Shown here one piece after another: positions 1-4,660 of a stretch of 6,869 nucleotides of DNA. The stretch is taken from positions 1 to 6,869 of the forward strand of contig DOWQ01000047.1 of assembly GCA_003519485.1 (NCBI GenBank), in the 5' to 3' direction. Below the pieces are notes generated by a model. That model was not told the DNA's origin, did no database searches, and saw nothing but the letters and a program-made list of their open reading frames with translations. Positions within the stretch are counted from its first letter, which is position 1. Every line of letters begins with the position of its first letter. Made by a program: the position numbers and the translations under genes. This DNA is from Streptomyces sp. GTDB lineage: Bacteria > Actinomycetota > Actinomycetes > Streptomycetales > Streptomycetaceae.

Positions 1-234
1 GGTGAGCCAGCCCTCGGCGACCAGCTCGCCGTAGGCGTCCGCGACGGTGTTGCGGGCGACCCCGAGGTCCACGGCGAGGGCGCGCGAGGAGGGCAGCCGG
101 GTGCCGGGCAGGAGCCGGCCGGTGCGGACGGCGTCGAGCAGCGCGTCGATCAGTGACTGCCGCACCCCGGGCACACCGCCGGAGGGCAGATCGAGATGCA
201 GGTCGCTGCCGAAAGTGGCCCGTGTTTCCGCCAT
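1..234 (-). CDS. MocR-family (GntR/aminotransferase) transcriptional regulator, 5' part only
   Basis: Only the first 78 codons are in the window; the gene runs off the left edge. The protein opens with MAETRATFGSDLHLDL and continues into a GntR-type winged helix at about residues 25-78. The hallmark stretches are GTRLPSSRALAVDLGVARNT (wing and recognition helix) followed by VADAYGELVAEGWL. In MocR/PdxR-type proteins this N-terminal reader domain is joined by a linker to a PLP-dependent aminotransferase fold I domain that senses the effector. That second domain would lie outside the window, so a plain GntR protein cannot be fully excluded. The gene diverges from the AhpD-like gene at 282 across a 47-bp gap, an arrangement often seen for MocR regulators and their target. 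The ATG at 234 has no Shine-Dalgarno upstream. A TATGGT box at 243-248 (minus strand) ends 8 nt before it, consistent with a leaderless transcript. Confidence 0.85.
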   Translation of the reverse strand, partial: MAETRATFGSDLHLDLPSGGVPGVRQSLIDALLDAVRTGRLLPGTRLPSSRALAVDLGVARNTVADAYGELVAEGWLT

Positions 235-281
235 GGAAGTGGACCATACTCATGCGCCAGTCGGCTCGTAACGTTGTGGTC
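235..281. promoter_or_regulatory. Divergent, probably leaderless, promoter region of the MocR/AhpD-like pair
   Basis: This gap separates the two divergent start codons. Plus strand: TAACGT at 269-274 lies 7 nt before the ATG at 282. Minus strand: TATGGT (248 to 243) lies 8 nt before the ATG at 234. Both spacings would put transcription starts at or next to the start codons, and neither gene has a Shine-Dalgarno. Two similar blocks, GTGGACCAT (239-247) and GTGGTCAT (276-283), flank the gap as imperfect direct repeats and could be the regulator's binding half-sites. Good -35 boxes are not evident, which would fit a promoter needing the MocR protein. This is read from sequence only. Confidence 0.5.
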
Positions 282-776
282 ATGACGAACAACACCGCTG
301 GAAAGAACGTCCGCCTCCACGGCCCCCGGATGAACCTCCCCGAGCTGGCCCCGGGCGTCTACAAGGCCATGGTCGCCCTCAACCGGGCCGCCGAGGAGGG
401 CATCGACCCGGTGCTCGCGGAGCTGGTCAAGATCCGCGCCTCGCAGCTCAACCACTGCGCCTTCTGCCTGGACATGCACACCAAGGACGCCCGCGCGGCG
501 GGCGAGCGGGAGGACCGGCTCTACCTCCTCAGCGCCTGGGAGGAGGCCACCGGCTACTACACCGAGAAGGAGCAGGCGGCGCTGGCGCTCACCGAGGCGG
601 TCACCGTCCTGACGGACGGCTTCGTGCCGGACGAGGTCTACGACCGGGCCGCCGCCCACTTCGAGCCGGCCGAGCTGGCCCGGCTCATCGGGCTCATCCT
701 GACCATCAACTCCTGGAACCGGATCGCCGTGACGACCCGCGCCCAGCCGGGCTCCTACCAGCCGGGACAGCACTGA
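282..776 (+). CDS. AhpD-fold carboxymuconolactone decarboxylase-family protein
   Basis: A 164-residue protein starting MTNNTAGKNV. It belongs to the alkylhydroperoxidase D-like branch of the carboxymuconolactone decarboxylase superfamily. Members of this branch use a CxxC thiol pair to reduce peroxides or relay electrons in the cytoplasm. The motif here is ASQLNHCAFCLDMH, with C59 and C62, H66 following, and an upstream E47. The E/C/C/H spacing (12, 15 and 19 residues from the Glu) matches the proton-relay and thiol residues of mycobacterial AhpD. The histidine between the two cysteines of AhpD is replaced by Phe here, so the substrate may differ. ATG 282 is preferred over an in-frame ATG at 252 because a -10-like box ends 7 nt before it and family members begin near the KNVRL stretch. 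The divergent MocR-type gene is the likely regulator. Function beyond a thiol redox role is inference. Confidence 0.88.
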   Translation: MTNNTAGKNVRLHGPRMNLPELAPGVYKAMVALNRAAEEGIDPVLAELVKIRASQLNHCAFCLDMHTKDARAAGEREDRLYLLSAWEEATGYYTEKEQAALALTEAVTVLTDGFVPDEVYDRAAAHFEPAELARLIGLILTINSWNRIAVTTRAQPGSYQPGQH

Positions 777-781
777 CGGAA

Positions 782-855
782 CGCCGTGCCGGGCGCGGGG
801 CGGTGCGGGAGCAGGGCGGGCCGGGCGCGGGGCGGCACACCGGCCCGGCACGGCG
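782..855. terminator. Long-loop hairpin between convergent genes, probable bidirectional terminator
   Basis: Perfect 13-bp arms CGCCGTGCCGGGC (782-794) and GCCCGGCACGGCG (843-855) enclose a 48-nt GC-rich loop. It starts 5 nt after the AhpD-like stop and lies 65 bp from the stop of the convergent HATPase gene. There is no U-tract, as is common in Streptomyces. The loop contains one copy of a 15-bp direct repeat and a G-quadruplex-type motif (797-820). Terminator function is inferred from position and stem strength. Confidence 0.6.
789..835. repeat. 15-bp direct repeat pair
   Basis: CCGGGCGCGGGGCGG occurs at 789-803 and again at 821-835, a period of 32 bp. The first copy overlaps the left arm of the hairpin at 782-855 and the second lies in its loop. 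It looks like a local tandem duplication that extended the terminator region. Confidence 0.75.
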
Positions 856-920
856 GGGGAACTCGCTCGCCTGCGGATTCGGTTGACGCAGCAGGCAGGG
901 GCCGACGCCCCGGATGACGT

Positions 921-1451
921 CTACGGCACCTGCCCGCTGTCCGCCGCCACCTCGGCCCAAACCGTCTTGCCGACGAAGTCGCGGAGTGTCACGCCCCAGC
1001 GGGTGGCGAGGATGTCGACGAGGAGCAGTCCCCGGCCTGATTCCGCGTCGGGCGCGGGGGCCTGCGGAGAGGTGGGAGGCCGGTCGGGGCAGGCATCCGA
1101 GACCTCGATACGGATCACGCGCGTACGCGCCTCGAAAGCGAGCCGCAGGCCGAAGTCCCGTTCGGGCACGCGACCGTGGCGTACGGCGTTCGCGGCGAGC
1201 TCGGCGACCAGCAGCGCGACCGTGCAGGACGTGTCCGACGCGGGCGGGTGGCCCCACTCCTCCAGACGCCTCACCGCGAGCCGCCGGGCGAGCCGTGCCC
1301 CCTGGGGCGACGACGCGAACCGCATCGCGAACGCGTGGCGCAGGGGTTCGCAGCCCCCCGACTCCCCACCGAGCGGCTTCCCGGTGGCTCCTGTGTCCCG
1401 CTTCGGGTCCTCGCCCGGCGCGGCCATCGTCTTCAGCACGGTGTCGTCCAT
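921..1451 (-). CDS. ATP-binding protein, anti-sigma regulatory factor type (HATPase_c_2)
   Basis: A 176-residue protein of the RsbW/SpoIIAB-like GHKL family, which in actinomycetes bind ATP and partner with sigma factors, anti-anti-sigma factors or XRE/DUF397 proteins. The N-terminal ~35 residues are low-complexity and probably disordered. The N-box is AELAANAVRHG (83-93, with N88 as the expected Mg-ATP ligand), the G1-like segment is EVSDACPDRPP (116-126), and the G2-like segment is ESGRGLLLVDILATRWGV (137-154), followed by GKTVWAEV (161-168). All expected boxes are present, so the fold should be intact. The start ATG at 1451 has only a distant AAGGA (12 nt upstream); an in-frame ATG at 1427 is a possible alternative and would trim the disordered tail. 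It is divergent from the XRE/DUF397 genes, the layout of whiJ-like/abaA-like Streptomyces loci. The partner is not known from sequence. Confidence 0.85.
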   Translation of the reverse strand: MDDTVLKTMAAPGEDPKRDTGATGKPLGGESGGCEPLRHAFAMRFASSPQGARLARRLAVRRLEEWGHPPASDTSCTVALLVAELAANAVRHGRVPERDFGLRLAFEARTRVIRIEVSDACPDRPPTSPQAPAPDAESGRGLLLVDILATRWGVTLRDFVGKTVWAEVAADSGQVP

Positions 1452-1587
1452 CCAGTACGTCGATCCTTCGCACGACCCGCAGGGAGTTTGAGTCGTGACG
1501 TTCTGTGCTCAAGAATCGTCCGGAGCGCCTACGCTCGAAAGGTGATGAAGCCTTACCCCTTGGGCCGTAAGGAACGGAAGTGGCGCC
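1452..1587. promoter_or_regulatory. Divergent control region between the HATPase and XRE genes
   Basis: This 136-bp region must hold the promoters of both genes. A -10-like TACGCT at 1530-1535 (plus strand) sits inside a short inverted repeat GAGCG(CCTA)CGCTC at 1523-1536. An interrupted repeat TTGAG (1488-1492) / CTCAA (1508-1512) lies upstream and is a candidate operator for the XRE protein. A small perfect hairpin CCTTAC (1551-1556) / GTAAGG (1567-1572) lies in the XRE leader just before its ribosome-binding site. These are sequence patterns only; no -35 box is convincing. Confidence 0.35.
1576..1580 (+). promoter_or_regulatory. Ribosome binding site that decides a TTG start
   Basis: GGAAG lies 7 nt before the TTG at 1588. 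That spacing makes the TTG a plausible initiator even though an in-frame ATG occurs at 1618, which has no comparable Shine-Dalgarno. Confidence 0.5.
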
Positions 1588-2532
1588 TTGGCCAAGGAAA
1601 TTGACCCGAGATCGTCGATGGCGGCACTGTTCGGTTCCCGGGTCCGCCGACTCCGTACGGCCGCCGGGCTGACCCAGGCCGAACTGGGCCGGAAGACCCA
1701 TGTGGTCAGCACCCGGATCACCCAGATCGAGCGCTCGTCGGGCGCGAAGCCGACCCTGGAGCTGGCCCGCGCGCTGGACGACGTCCTCGGGGCGGACAAC
1801 CTGCTGGTCGACCTCTGGCCGTACGTCTACCGCGAGGCGTTCCCGGACTGGTCGCGGGCCTTCATGGCGCACTCGGCGCGGGCGGTGTCCGTCCGTGAGT
1901 ACGCGGCCCATGTCGTGCCCGGTCTCCTGCAGACCGAGGACTACGCCCGAGCGCTGCTGAGCGTGGGCCTCTCACTCAAGGATGAGGAACATCTGGAGGA
2001 ACGCATCTCCGTCCGTCTCGGGCGACAGGAACGGCTGGGTGCGCCCGACCGTCCGGACCTGTGGGTCGTCCTGGACGAGTCGGTGCTCATGCGTCCTGTC
2101 GGTGGCCCGACCGTCATGCGAGCTCAGTTGGCCCGGCTGCTGGAGGCCGCTGCGGACCGCCACATCACCGTGCAAGTCATGCCGTTCCATCAGGGGGAGC
2201 ACGACGTGATGGGTGGCTCCCTGACTGTTCTGACCCTGTCGGACTCGTCCGAAGTCGCCTACACGGAGGGTGCCCACTACGGCCAGCTCATCGAGGATCC
2301 GGACGAAGTCGGACGCTTGGCGGTGTCTTACGATCGCGTTCGGGCAGTAGCCCTGCCCCCGCTCATGTCGCTCGACATGATCCGATCCGTGATGGAGGGC
2401 AACCACCGTGGAGCCAATGTCCCGTCCCGATCCGACCGTCGCCGCCTGGCGCAAGAGCAGCTACAGCAATCAGGAAGGGGGCAACTGCGTGGAAGTGGCG
2501 GACGGATTCCCCGGCGTCGTGCCCGTCCGTGA
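1588..2532 (+). CDS. XRE-family transcriptional regulator with DUF5753 effector domain
   Basis: A 314-residue cytoplasmic regulator of the Scr1/WhiJ-like type common in Streptomyces. Residues ~14-70 form an HTH_31/XRE domain (RVRRLRTAAGLTQAELGRKT, then ITQIERSSGAKPTLELARAL). Residues ~83-272 are a DUF5753 domain, with the typical FPDW (85-88) and HVVPGLLQTEDYARALL (108-124) signatures and HITVQVMPF in the middle. The start is TTG 1588; ATG 1618 (residue 11) is an alternative. Such proteins bind their own promoter and act with a neighbouring DUF397 protein, here overlapping downstream. The domain should end near SLDMIRSVMEG at residue ~271. This ORF runs 41 codons further into the DUF397 gene in another frame, ending in Arg-rich sequence (GRIPRRRARP). 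That tail looks like out-of-frame reading of DUF397 rather than conserved domain, suggesting loss of an ancestral stop near 2405 or a frameshift. Confidence 0.88.
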   Translation: MAKEIDPRSSMAALFGSRVRRLRTAAGLTQAELGRKTHVVSTRITQIERSSGAKPTLELARALDDVLGADNLLVDLWPYVYREAFPDWSRAFMAHSARAVSVREYAAHVVPGLLQTEDYARALLSVGLSLKDEEHLEERISVRLGRQERLGAPDRPDLWVVLDESVLMRPVGGPTVMRAQLARLLEAAADRHITVQVMPFHQGEHDVMGGSLTVLTLSDSSEVAYTEGAHYGQLIEDPDEVGRLAVSYDRVRAVALPPLMSLDMIRSVMEGNHRGANVPSRSDRRRLAQEQLQQSGRGQLRGSGGRIPRRRARP

Positions 2533-2623
2533 CAGCAAGACCGCGCACGGCCCTGTCCTGACCTTCTCTCCGGCCTCCTGGGCGGCGTTCATAACCGAGT
2601 TGAAGACCGGCCACCGCCCCTGA
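2408..2623 (+). CDS. DUF397 domain-containing protein
   Basis: A 71-residue protein filling the DUF397 domain: VAAWRKSSYSNQEGGNCVEV (residues ~11-30), then VRDSKTAHGPVLTFSPASWA (40-59) and FITELK near the end. DUF397 proteins nearly always lie next to an XRE-DUF5753 gene in Streptomyces. Some pairs, such as SCO4441-SCO4442 (Scr1/Scr2), have been discussed as toxin-antitoxin-like or as regulators of antibiotic production and differentiation. The GTG at 2408 is chosen because GGAGGG (2394-2399) is 8 nt upstream; ATG 2417 is too far from it. The start lies within the XRE coding sequence, so translational coupling is likely. The biochemical activity of DUF397 is not established. Confidence 0.9.
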   Translation: MEPMSRPDPTVAAWRKSSYSNQEGGNCVEVADGFPGVVPVRDSKTAHGPVLTFSPASWAAFITELKTGHRP

Positions 2624-2626
2624 CCT

Positions 2627-2659
2627 GGCCGGGAGGCCGACTCAGCCGGCCTCCCGGCC
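2627..2659. terminator. Bidirectional terminator hairpin between DUF397 and yoeB
   Basis: Perfect 13-bp arms GGCCGGGAGGCCG (2627-2639) and CGGCCTCCCGGCC (2647-2659) enclose a 7-nt loop. It begins 4 nt after the DUF397 stop and ends 9 nt before the yoeB stop on the other strand. It almost fills the 45-bp convergent gap, so it probably serves both transcripts. There is no U-tract. Confidence 0.8.
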
Positions 2660-2668
2660 GACCCTTGC

Positions 2669-2923
2669 TCAGTAGTGGTATCGCGCTTGGACCACGATGA
2701 GTTCGTCACCTCTGGCCCGGTAGACGAGCCGGTGTTCCTCATCAATTCTCCGGGACCAATAGCCACTGAGGTCCCCCCTGAGCGGCTCCGGCTTGCCGAT
2801 GCCGGCGAACGGGTCTCGCTTGCTTTCCTCGATGAGCCGATTGATACGCTTGATCATGCGGCGGTCGGTCTCGGACCAGTACACATAGTCCGCCCACGCC
2901 TGCTCAGTGAATACGACCTTCAC
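2669..2923 (-). CDS. yoeB: YoeB-family toxin (Txe/YoeB mRNA interferase)
   Basis: An 84-residue protein of the RelE/ParE superfamily, YoeB branch. These toxins bind the ribosome and cleave mRNA at the A site. The length equals that of E. coli YoeB (84). The catalytic residues fall at the same numbers: E46, R65 and H83, followed by the C-terminal Y84. Diagnostic stretches are GKPEPLRGDLSGYWSRRI (43-60), DEEHRLVYR (61-69) and VVQARYHY (77-84). Nothing is truncated, so it should be active. It starts with GTG at 2923 and overlaps the antitoxin stop by 4 nt (GTGA), implying translational coupling and antitoxin-first production. It is transcribed from the palindromic promoter upstream of yefM and ends against the hairpin at 2627-2659. 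Identification is by family signature; activity is inferred. Confidence 0.95.
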   Translation of the reverse strand: MKVVFTEQAWADYVYWSETDRRMIKRINRLIEESKRDPFAGIGKPEPLRGDLSGYWSRRIDEEHRLVYRARGDELIVVQARYHY

Positions 2924-3180
2924 TCGGAGCCTTCGACCTCGATCAATTCACGGGGCGCGACTTGGCCCGCCTCGGCCTCAGCGACCGACTCCGCCAGACG
3001 GCGGGCGTTGGCCGGCGAGCGCAGCAGGTAGATCGTCTCCTGCCAGGAAGAGAAGTCCTCCTCGGACAGCAGGACAGCGTTACCGTTGCGAGATGTGATG
3101 TGCACGGGAGAACGGTCGTCGTTGACCTTCTCGATCAACGGAAACAGGTTCTTGCGAGCCTCACTGGCAGTGATGGACAT
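2920..3180 (-). CDS. yefM: YefM-family antitoxin (Phd/YefM)
   Basis: An 86-residue Phd/YefM antitoxin beginning MSITASEARKNLFPLIEKVN, the typical N-terminal DNA-binding and dimerisation segment, followed by PVHITSRNGNAVLLSEEDF (residues ~25-43). The C-terminal half (ETIYLLRSPANARRLAESV onward, then acidic) is the part that wraps and inhibits YoeB. A GTG lies two codons upstream at 3186. ATG 3180 is chosen because GAGGGG (3187-3192) is 6 nt before it and family members start at MSIT. The antitoxin and its toxin complex normally repress their own promoter; a 10+10-bp palindrome at 3198-3225 is the evident operator. Third codon positions use more A/T than the flanking transporter genes, consistent with horizontal acquisition. 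Confidence 0.95.
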   Translation of the reverse strand: MSITASEARKNLFPLIEKVNDDRSPVHITSRNGNAVLLSEEDFSSWQETIYLLRSPANARRLAESVAEAEAGQVAPRELIEVEGSE

Positions 3181-3197
3181 GGCCACCCCCTCTTCTT

Positions 3198-3225
3198 TGA
3201 CTGGTACAAGACATAGTACCAGTCA
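3198..3225. promoter_or_regulatory. yefM-yoeB operator/promoter palindrome
   Basis: Perfect 10-bp inverted arms TGACTGGTAC (3198-3207) and GTACCAGTCA (3216-3225) surround an 8-bp spacer. On the minus strand a -10-like TACTAT lies at 3218-3213, so its box overlaps the upstream-side arm and the spacer. Repressor binding would therefore block RNA polymerase. Transcription would start near 3206, giving a ~26-nt leader with the GAGGGG site before the ATG at 3180. No good -35 is visible. Its function as the autorepression site of YefM/YoeB is inferred from family behaviour. Confidence 0.8.
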
Positions 3226-3459
3226 TTGCCATGCAGGGACAGGCTGAGCGTGGGACGCCAAACCACCACATCCGTCGCGCCCAGCGTGGCCACCACTCCA
3301 CCACCCCGCGCTGGGCCGGGCACCGGCTGCCGATGGCTTCCCCCGTCCCGCCGGGGCCTCGTGCGCGGGGGTCCGGTCGCCCACGGGCCTCCTGAAAGAA
3401 CCTGGGAGAAAGAACTACCTACCCACCCTCCCCTCCCCCATGTCACCCGGAGGAGTGAC
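3226..3459. other. Intergenic region between yefM-yoeB and the winged-helix gene
   Basis: I see no convincing gene here; the open frame across it shows no family signature. Notable contents: an inverted repeat GCCCAGCG (3279-3286) / CGCTGGGC (3309-3316); two direct copies of GAAAGAAC (3394-3401 and 3408-3415) just upstream of a weak -10-like TACCTA (3416-3421), with CTGAAA (3392-3397) as a possible -35 at 18-bp spacing; and a C-rich tract and Shine-Dalgarno hairpin listed separately. The promoter of the winged-helix gene is probably here. Confidence 0.45.
3422..3439 (-). promoter_or_regulatory. G-quadruplex motif on the template strand upstream of the winged-helix gene
   Basis: The minus strand reads GGGGGAGGGGAGGGTGGG: four runs of at least three G separated by single-base loops, the arrangement expected to give a very stable parallel quadruplex. 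It lies 20 bp before the ATG at 3460, in the probable leader, on the strand RNA polymerase reads. A role in transcription or genome stability is inference. Confidence 0.6.
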
Positions 3460-3460
3460 A
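3441..3460 (+). promoter_or_regulatory. Ribosome binding site inside a small inverted repeat
   Basis: TGTCAC (3441-3446) and GTGACA (3455-3460) are perfect 6-bp arms flanking the Shine-Dalgarno GGAGGAG (3449-3455). The first base of the start codon at 3460 is the last base of the right arm. In the mRNA this would place the ribosome site in the loop or stem of a hairpin, which could modulate initiation. Confidence 0.5.
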
Positions 3461-4542
3461 TGGTTGCGGAGAGCACGCACGGACCGTTACGTTCGCCGCG
3501 ACAACCACAGACGAAGACGGCCCCCGGCCGGGACGGCAATCCCGATCGAGGGCCTGACCGATCAGGAAGTGACACCTTCCCGATGGCTGAGCCGCAGTCT
3601 AACGCGCGCCTGCGCGCCGACGCCGGAGCTCCGACCTCCGGCGTGATCCACGTCCGTACCCGCCTCACGGCCGACTTCACCGTGCTCGCCAACGCCCTTG
3701 TGCAGCGGCCCGGAAGCGCCGTCACGGTCGGCGTCGCGGCGTACATCCTCTCGTTGCCGGACGGCGCACGCGTGAGCATCGCCGCGCTGTGCGCCCACTT
3801 CACCGAGGGCGAGATCCTGATTTCACGGGCACTCAGAGAGCTGGAGTCCGCCGGTTACCTGGAACGACGCCGCGAGCGGGGGCCCGGCGGCCTGATCCGC
3901 ACCCGGACCTACGTGTACGACGTCCCGCCGGAGGAGGCCCGCCCCGGTACCTCGTCGACCGCCGACACGAGGCGCGCGGCCTCGGCCAGGATTCCGCAGA
4001 CGCCGTGCCCCGGTCCCGGGACCGGACCCCGACCCGTACCCGTACGCGCGCCCCGCGCCGTACCCGCTCCCCCGCCGCCACTCGCACTCCCCGAGGCCGA
4101 CCCGCAGGCCGTCGTCATCCTCGCCTCGTTGCGTATCGCCGATCGCCGGTTGATCCTGTCCCGCCGCGAAGTCGCCGAACTCGCGCCCGCCGTCGCGCAG
4201 TGGCTCGCGCAGGGCATCGGCCCCGGGCAGATCACGGATCTGCTCACCACCGGACTCCCGGACCACTTCCGGACGCGCCCGGCCCGCATCCTGGCCTACC
4301 GGCTCCGCGAACTGCCCGTCGTCGCCGCACCGGTGCCGGTTTCAGCGCCGCCCAAGCCGGCCGTGCTGCCGTGGCAGACCTGCGACGGCGGCTGCGAGCG
4401 TGCCTTCCGCGCCGCAAAACCCGGCTGCTGCCGCGACTGCCGCCCGGAGAACCGGCCGGCCCACGGCCAGGCGAACTCCCCCCACGACTGGCGGGAGCAA
4501 TCTGTTGAGCCGACGAGCCGACTGCTGTCCGCCGCCGGGTGA
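3460..4542 (+). CDS. Winged-helix DNA-binding protein with Pro-rich linker and C-terminal Cys cluster
   Basis: A 360-residue protein of a family repeated in Streptomyces genomes and usually annotated only as 'helix-turn-helix domain-containing'. Residues ~62-155 form a MarR/replication-initiator-like winged helix: VIHVRTRLTADFTVLANAL, then SLPDGARVSIAALCAHF, ISRALRELESAGYLERR and a wing ending RTRTYVYD. Residues ~156-212 are a Pro/Arg-rich linker. Residues ~214-285 form a helical segment (RLILSRREVAELAPAVAQWL). The end carries C308-x3-C312 ... C323/C324-x2-C327, a likely zinc-binding cluster. Start choice is difficult. ATG 3460 has GGAGGAG 4-5 nt upstream, whereas ATG 3583 (residue 42) has no usable site. 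However, codons 1-41 have many A/T third positions (15 of 41) and include TTA at codon 10, unlike the rest, so the first 41 residues may be non-conserved. The target and function are unknown. Confidence 0.8.
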   Translation: MVAESTHGPLRSPRQPQTKTAPGRDGNPDRGPDRSGSDTFPMAEPQSNARLRADAGAPTSGVIHVRTRLTADFTVLANALVQRPGSAVTVGVAAYILSLPDGARVSIAALCAHFTEGEILISRALRELESAGYLERRRERGPGGLIRTRTYVYDVPPEEARPGTSSTADTRRAASARIPQTPCPGPGTGPRPVPVRAPRAVPAPPPPLALPEADPQAVVILASLRIADRRLILSRREVAELAPAVAQWLAQGIGPGQITDLLTTGLPDHFRTRPARILAYRLRELPVVAAPVPVSAPPKPAVLPWQTCDGGCERAFRAAKPGCCRDCRPENRPAHGQANSPHDWREQSVEPTSRLLSAAG

Positions 4543-4660
4543 ACGACGCCGTACAGCGGGCCGGGACGGAGCCCTGGGACCGCCGAGAGGAAGTGGATCG
4601 AAGTGGCCGTGGGTGTGGCAATCCGTCAGGCATGGGTTCGACACCAGATGGAGGTGGATC
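4543..4660 (+). other. Intergenic leader of the DUF433 gene
   Basis: A 118-bp same-strand gap. I see no strong terminator, so read-through from the winged-helix gene into the DUF433 gene is possible. AAGTGG occurs twice (in GGAAGTGGATC and GAAGTGGCC, about 4590-4606) and a GGTGGATC resembling the first copy precedes the start codon. No clear promoter was recognised. Confidence 0.3.
4650..4654 (+). promoter_or_regulatory. Ribosome binding site fixing the DUF433 protein start
   Basis: GGAGG lies 6 nt before ATG 4661. The open frame extends back to 4400, overlapping the winged-helix gene, but that upstream part has no family signature, and the first recognisable residues follow this ATG. Confidence 0.75.

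Noticed and set aside
153..281. Upstream extension of the AhpD-like frame to 153
   Set aside because: It would overlap the divergent MocR gene on the other strand and is Arg-rich without homology; conserved sequence begins after ATG 282.
706..1911. 401-codon open frame on the minus strand
   Set aside because: It spans the HATPase gene and part of the XRE gene out of frame, is Arg/Gly/Pro-rich with no family signature, and is a GC-skew shadow.
3279..3316. 8-bp inverted repeat with a 22-nt loop upstream of the winged-helix gene
   Set aside because: In this GC content such a repeat can arise by chance and it has no position-specific relation to a start or stop; noted only within the intergenic entry.
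3226..3459. Upstream extension of the winged-helix frame to 3226
   Set aside because: The start would be a TTG with no ribosome site, it lies at the edge of the TA operator, and the added residues show no conserved sequence. The first good ribosome site is at 3449-3455.
4400..4660. Upstream extension of the DUF433 frame to 4400
   Set aside because: It overlaps the winged-helix gene in another frame and is low-complexity; a clear GGAGG supports ATG 4661.
4610..4660. GGGTTCGACACC resembling a tRNA T-arm loop
   Set aside because: The flanking bases do not form a 5-bp T-stem and no acceptor, D or anticodon arms can be drawn around it, so it is not a tRNA or an obvious tRNA-derived attachment site.
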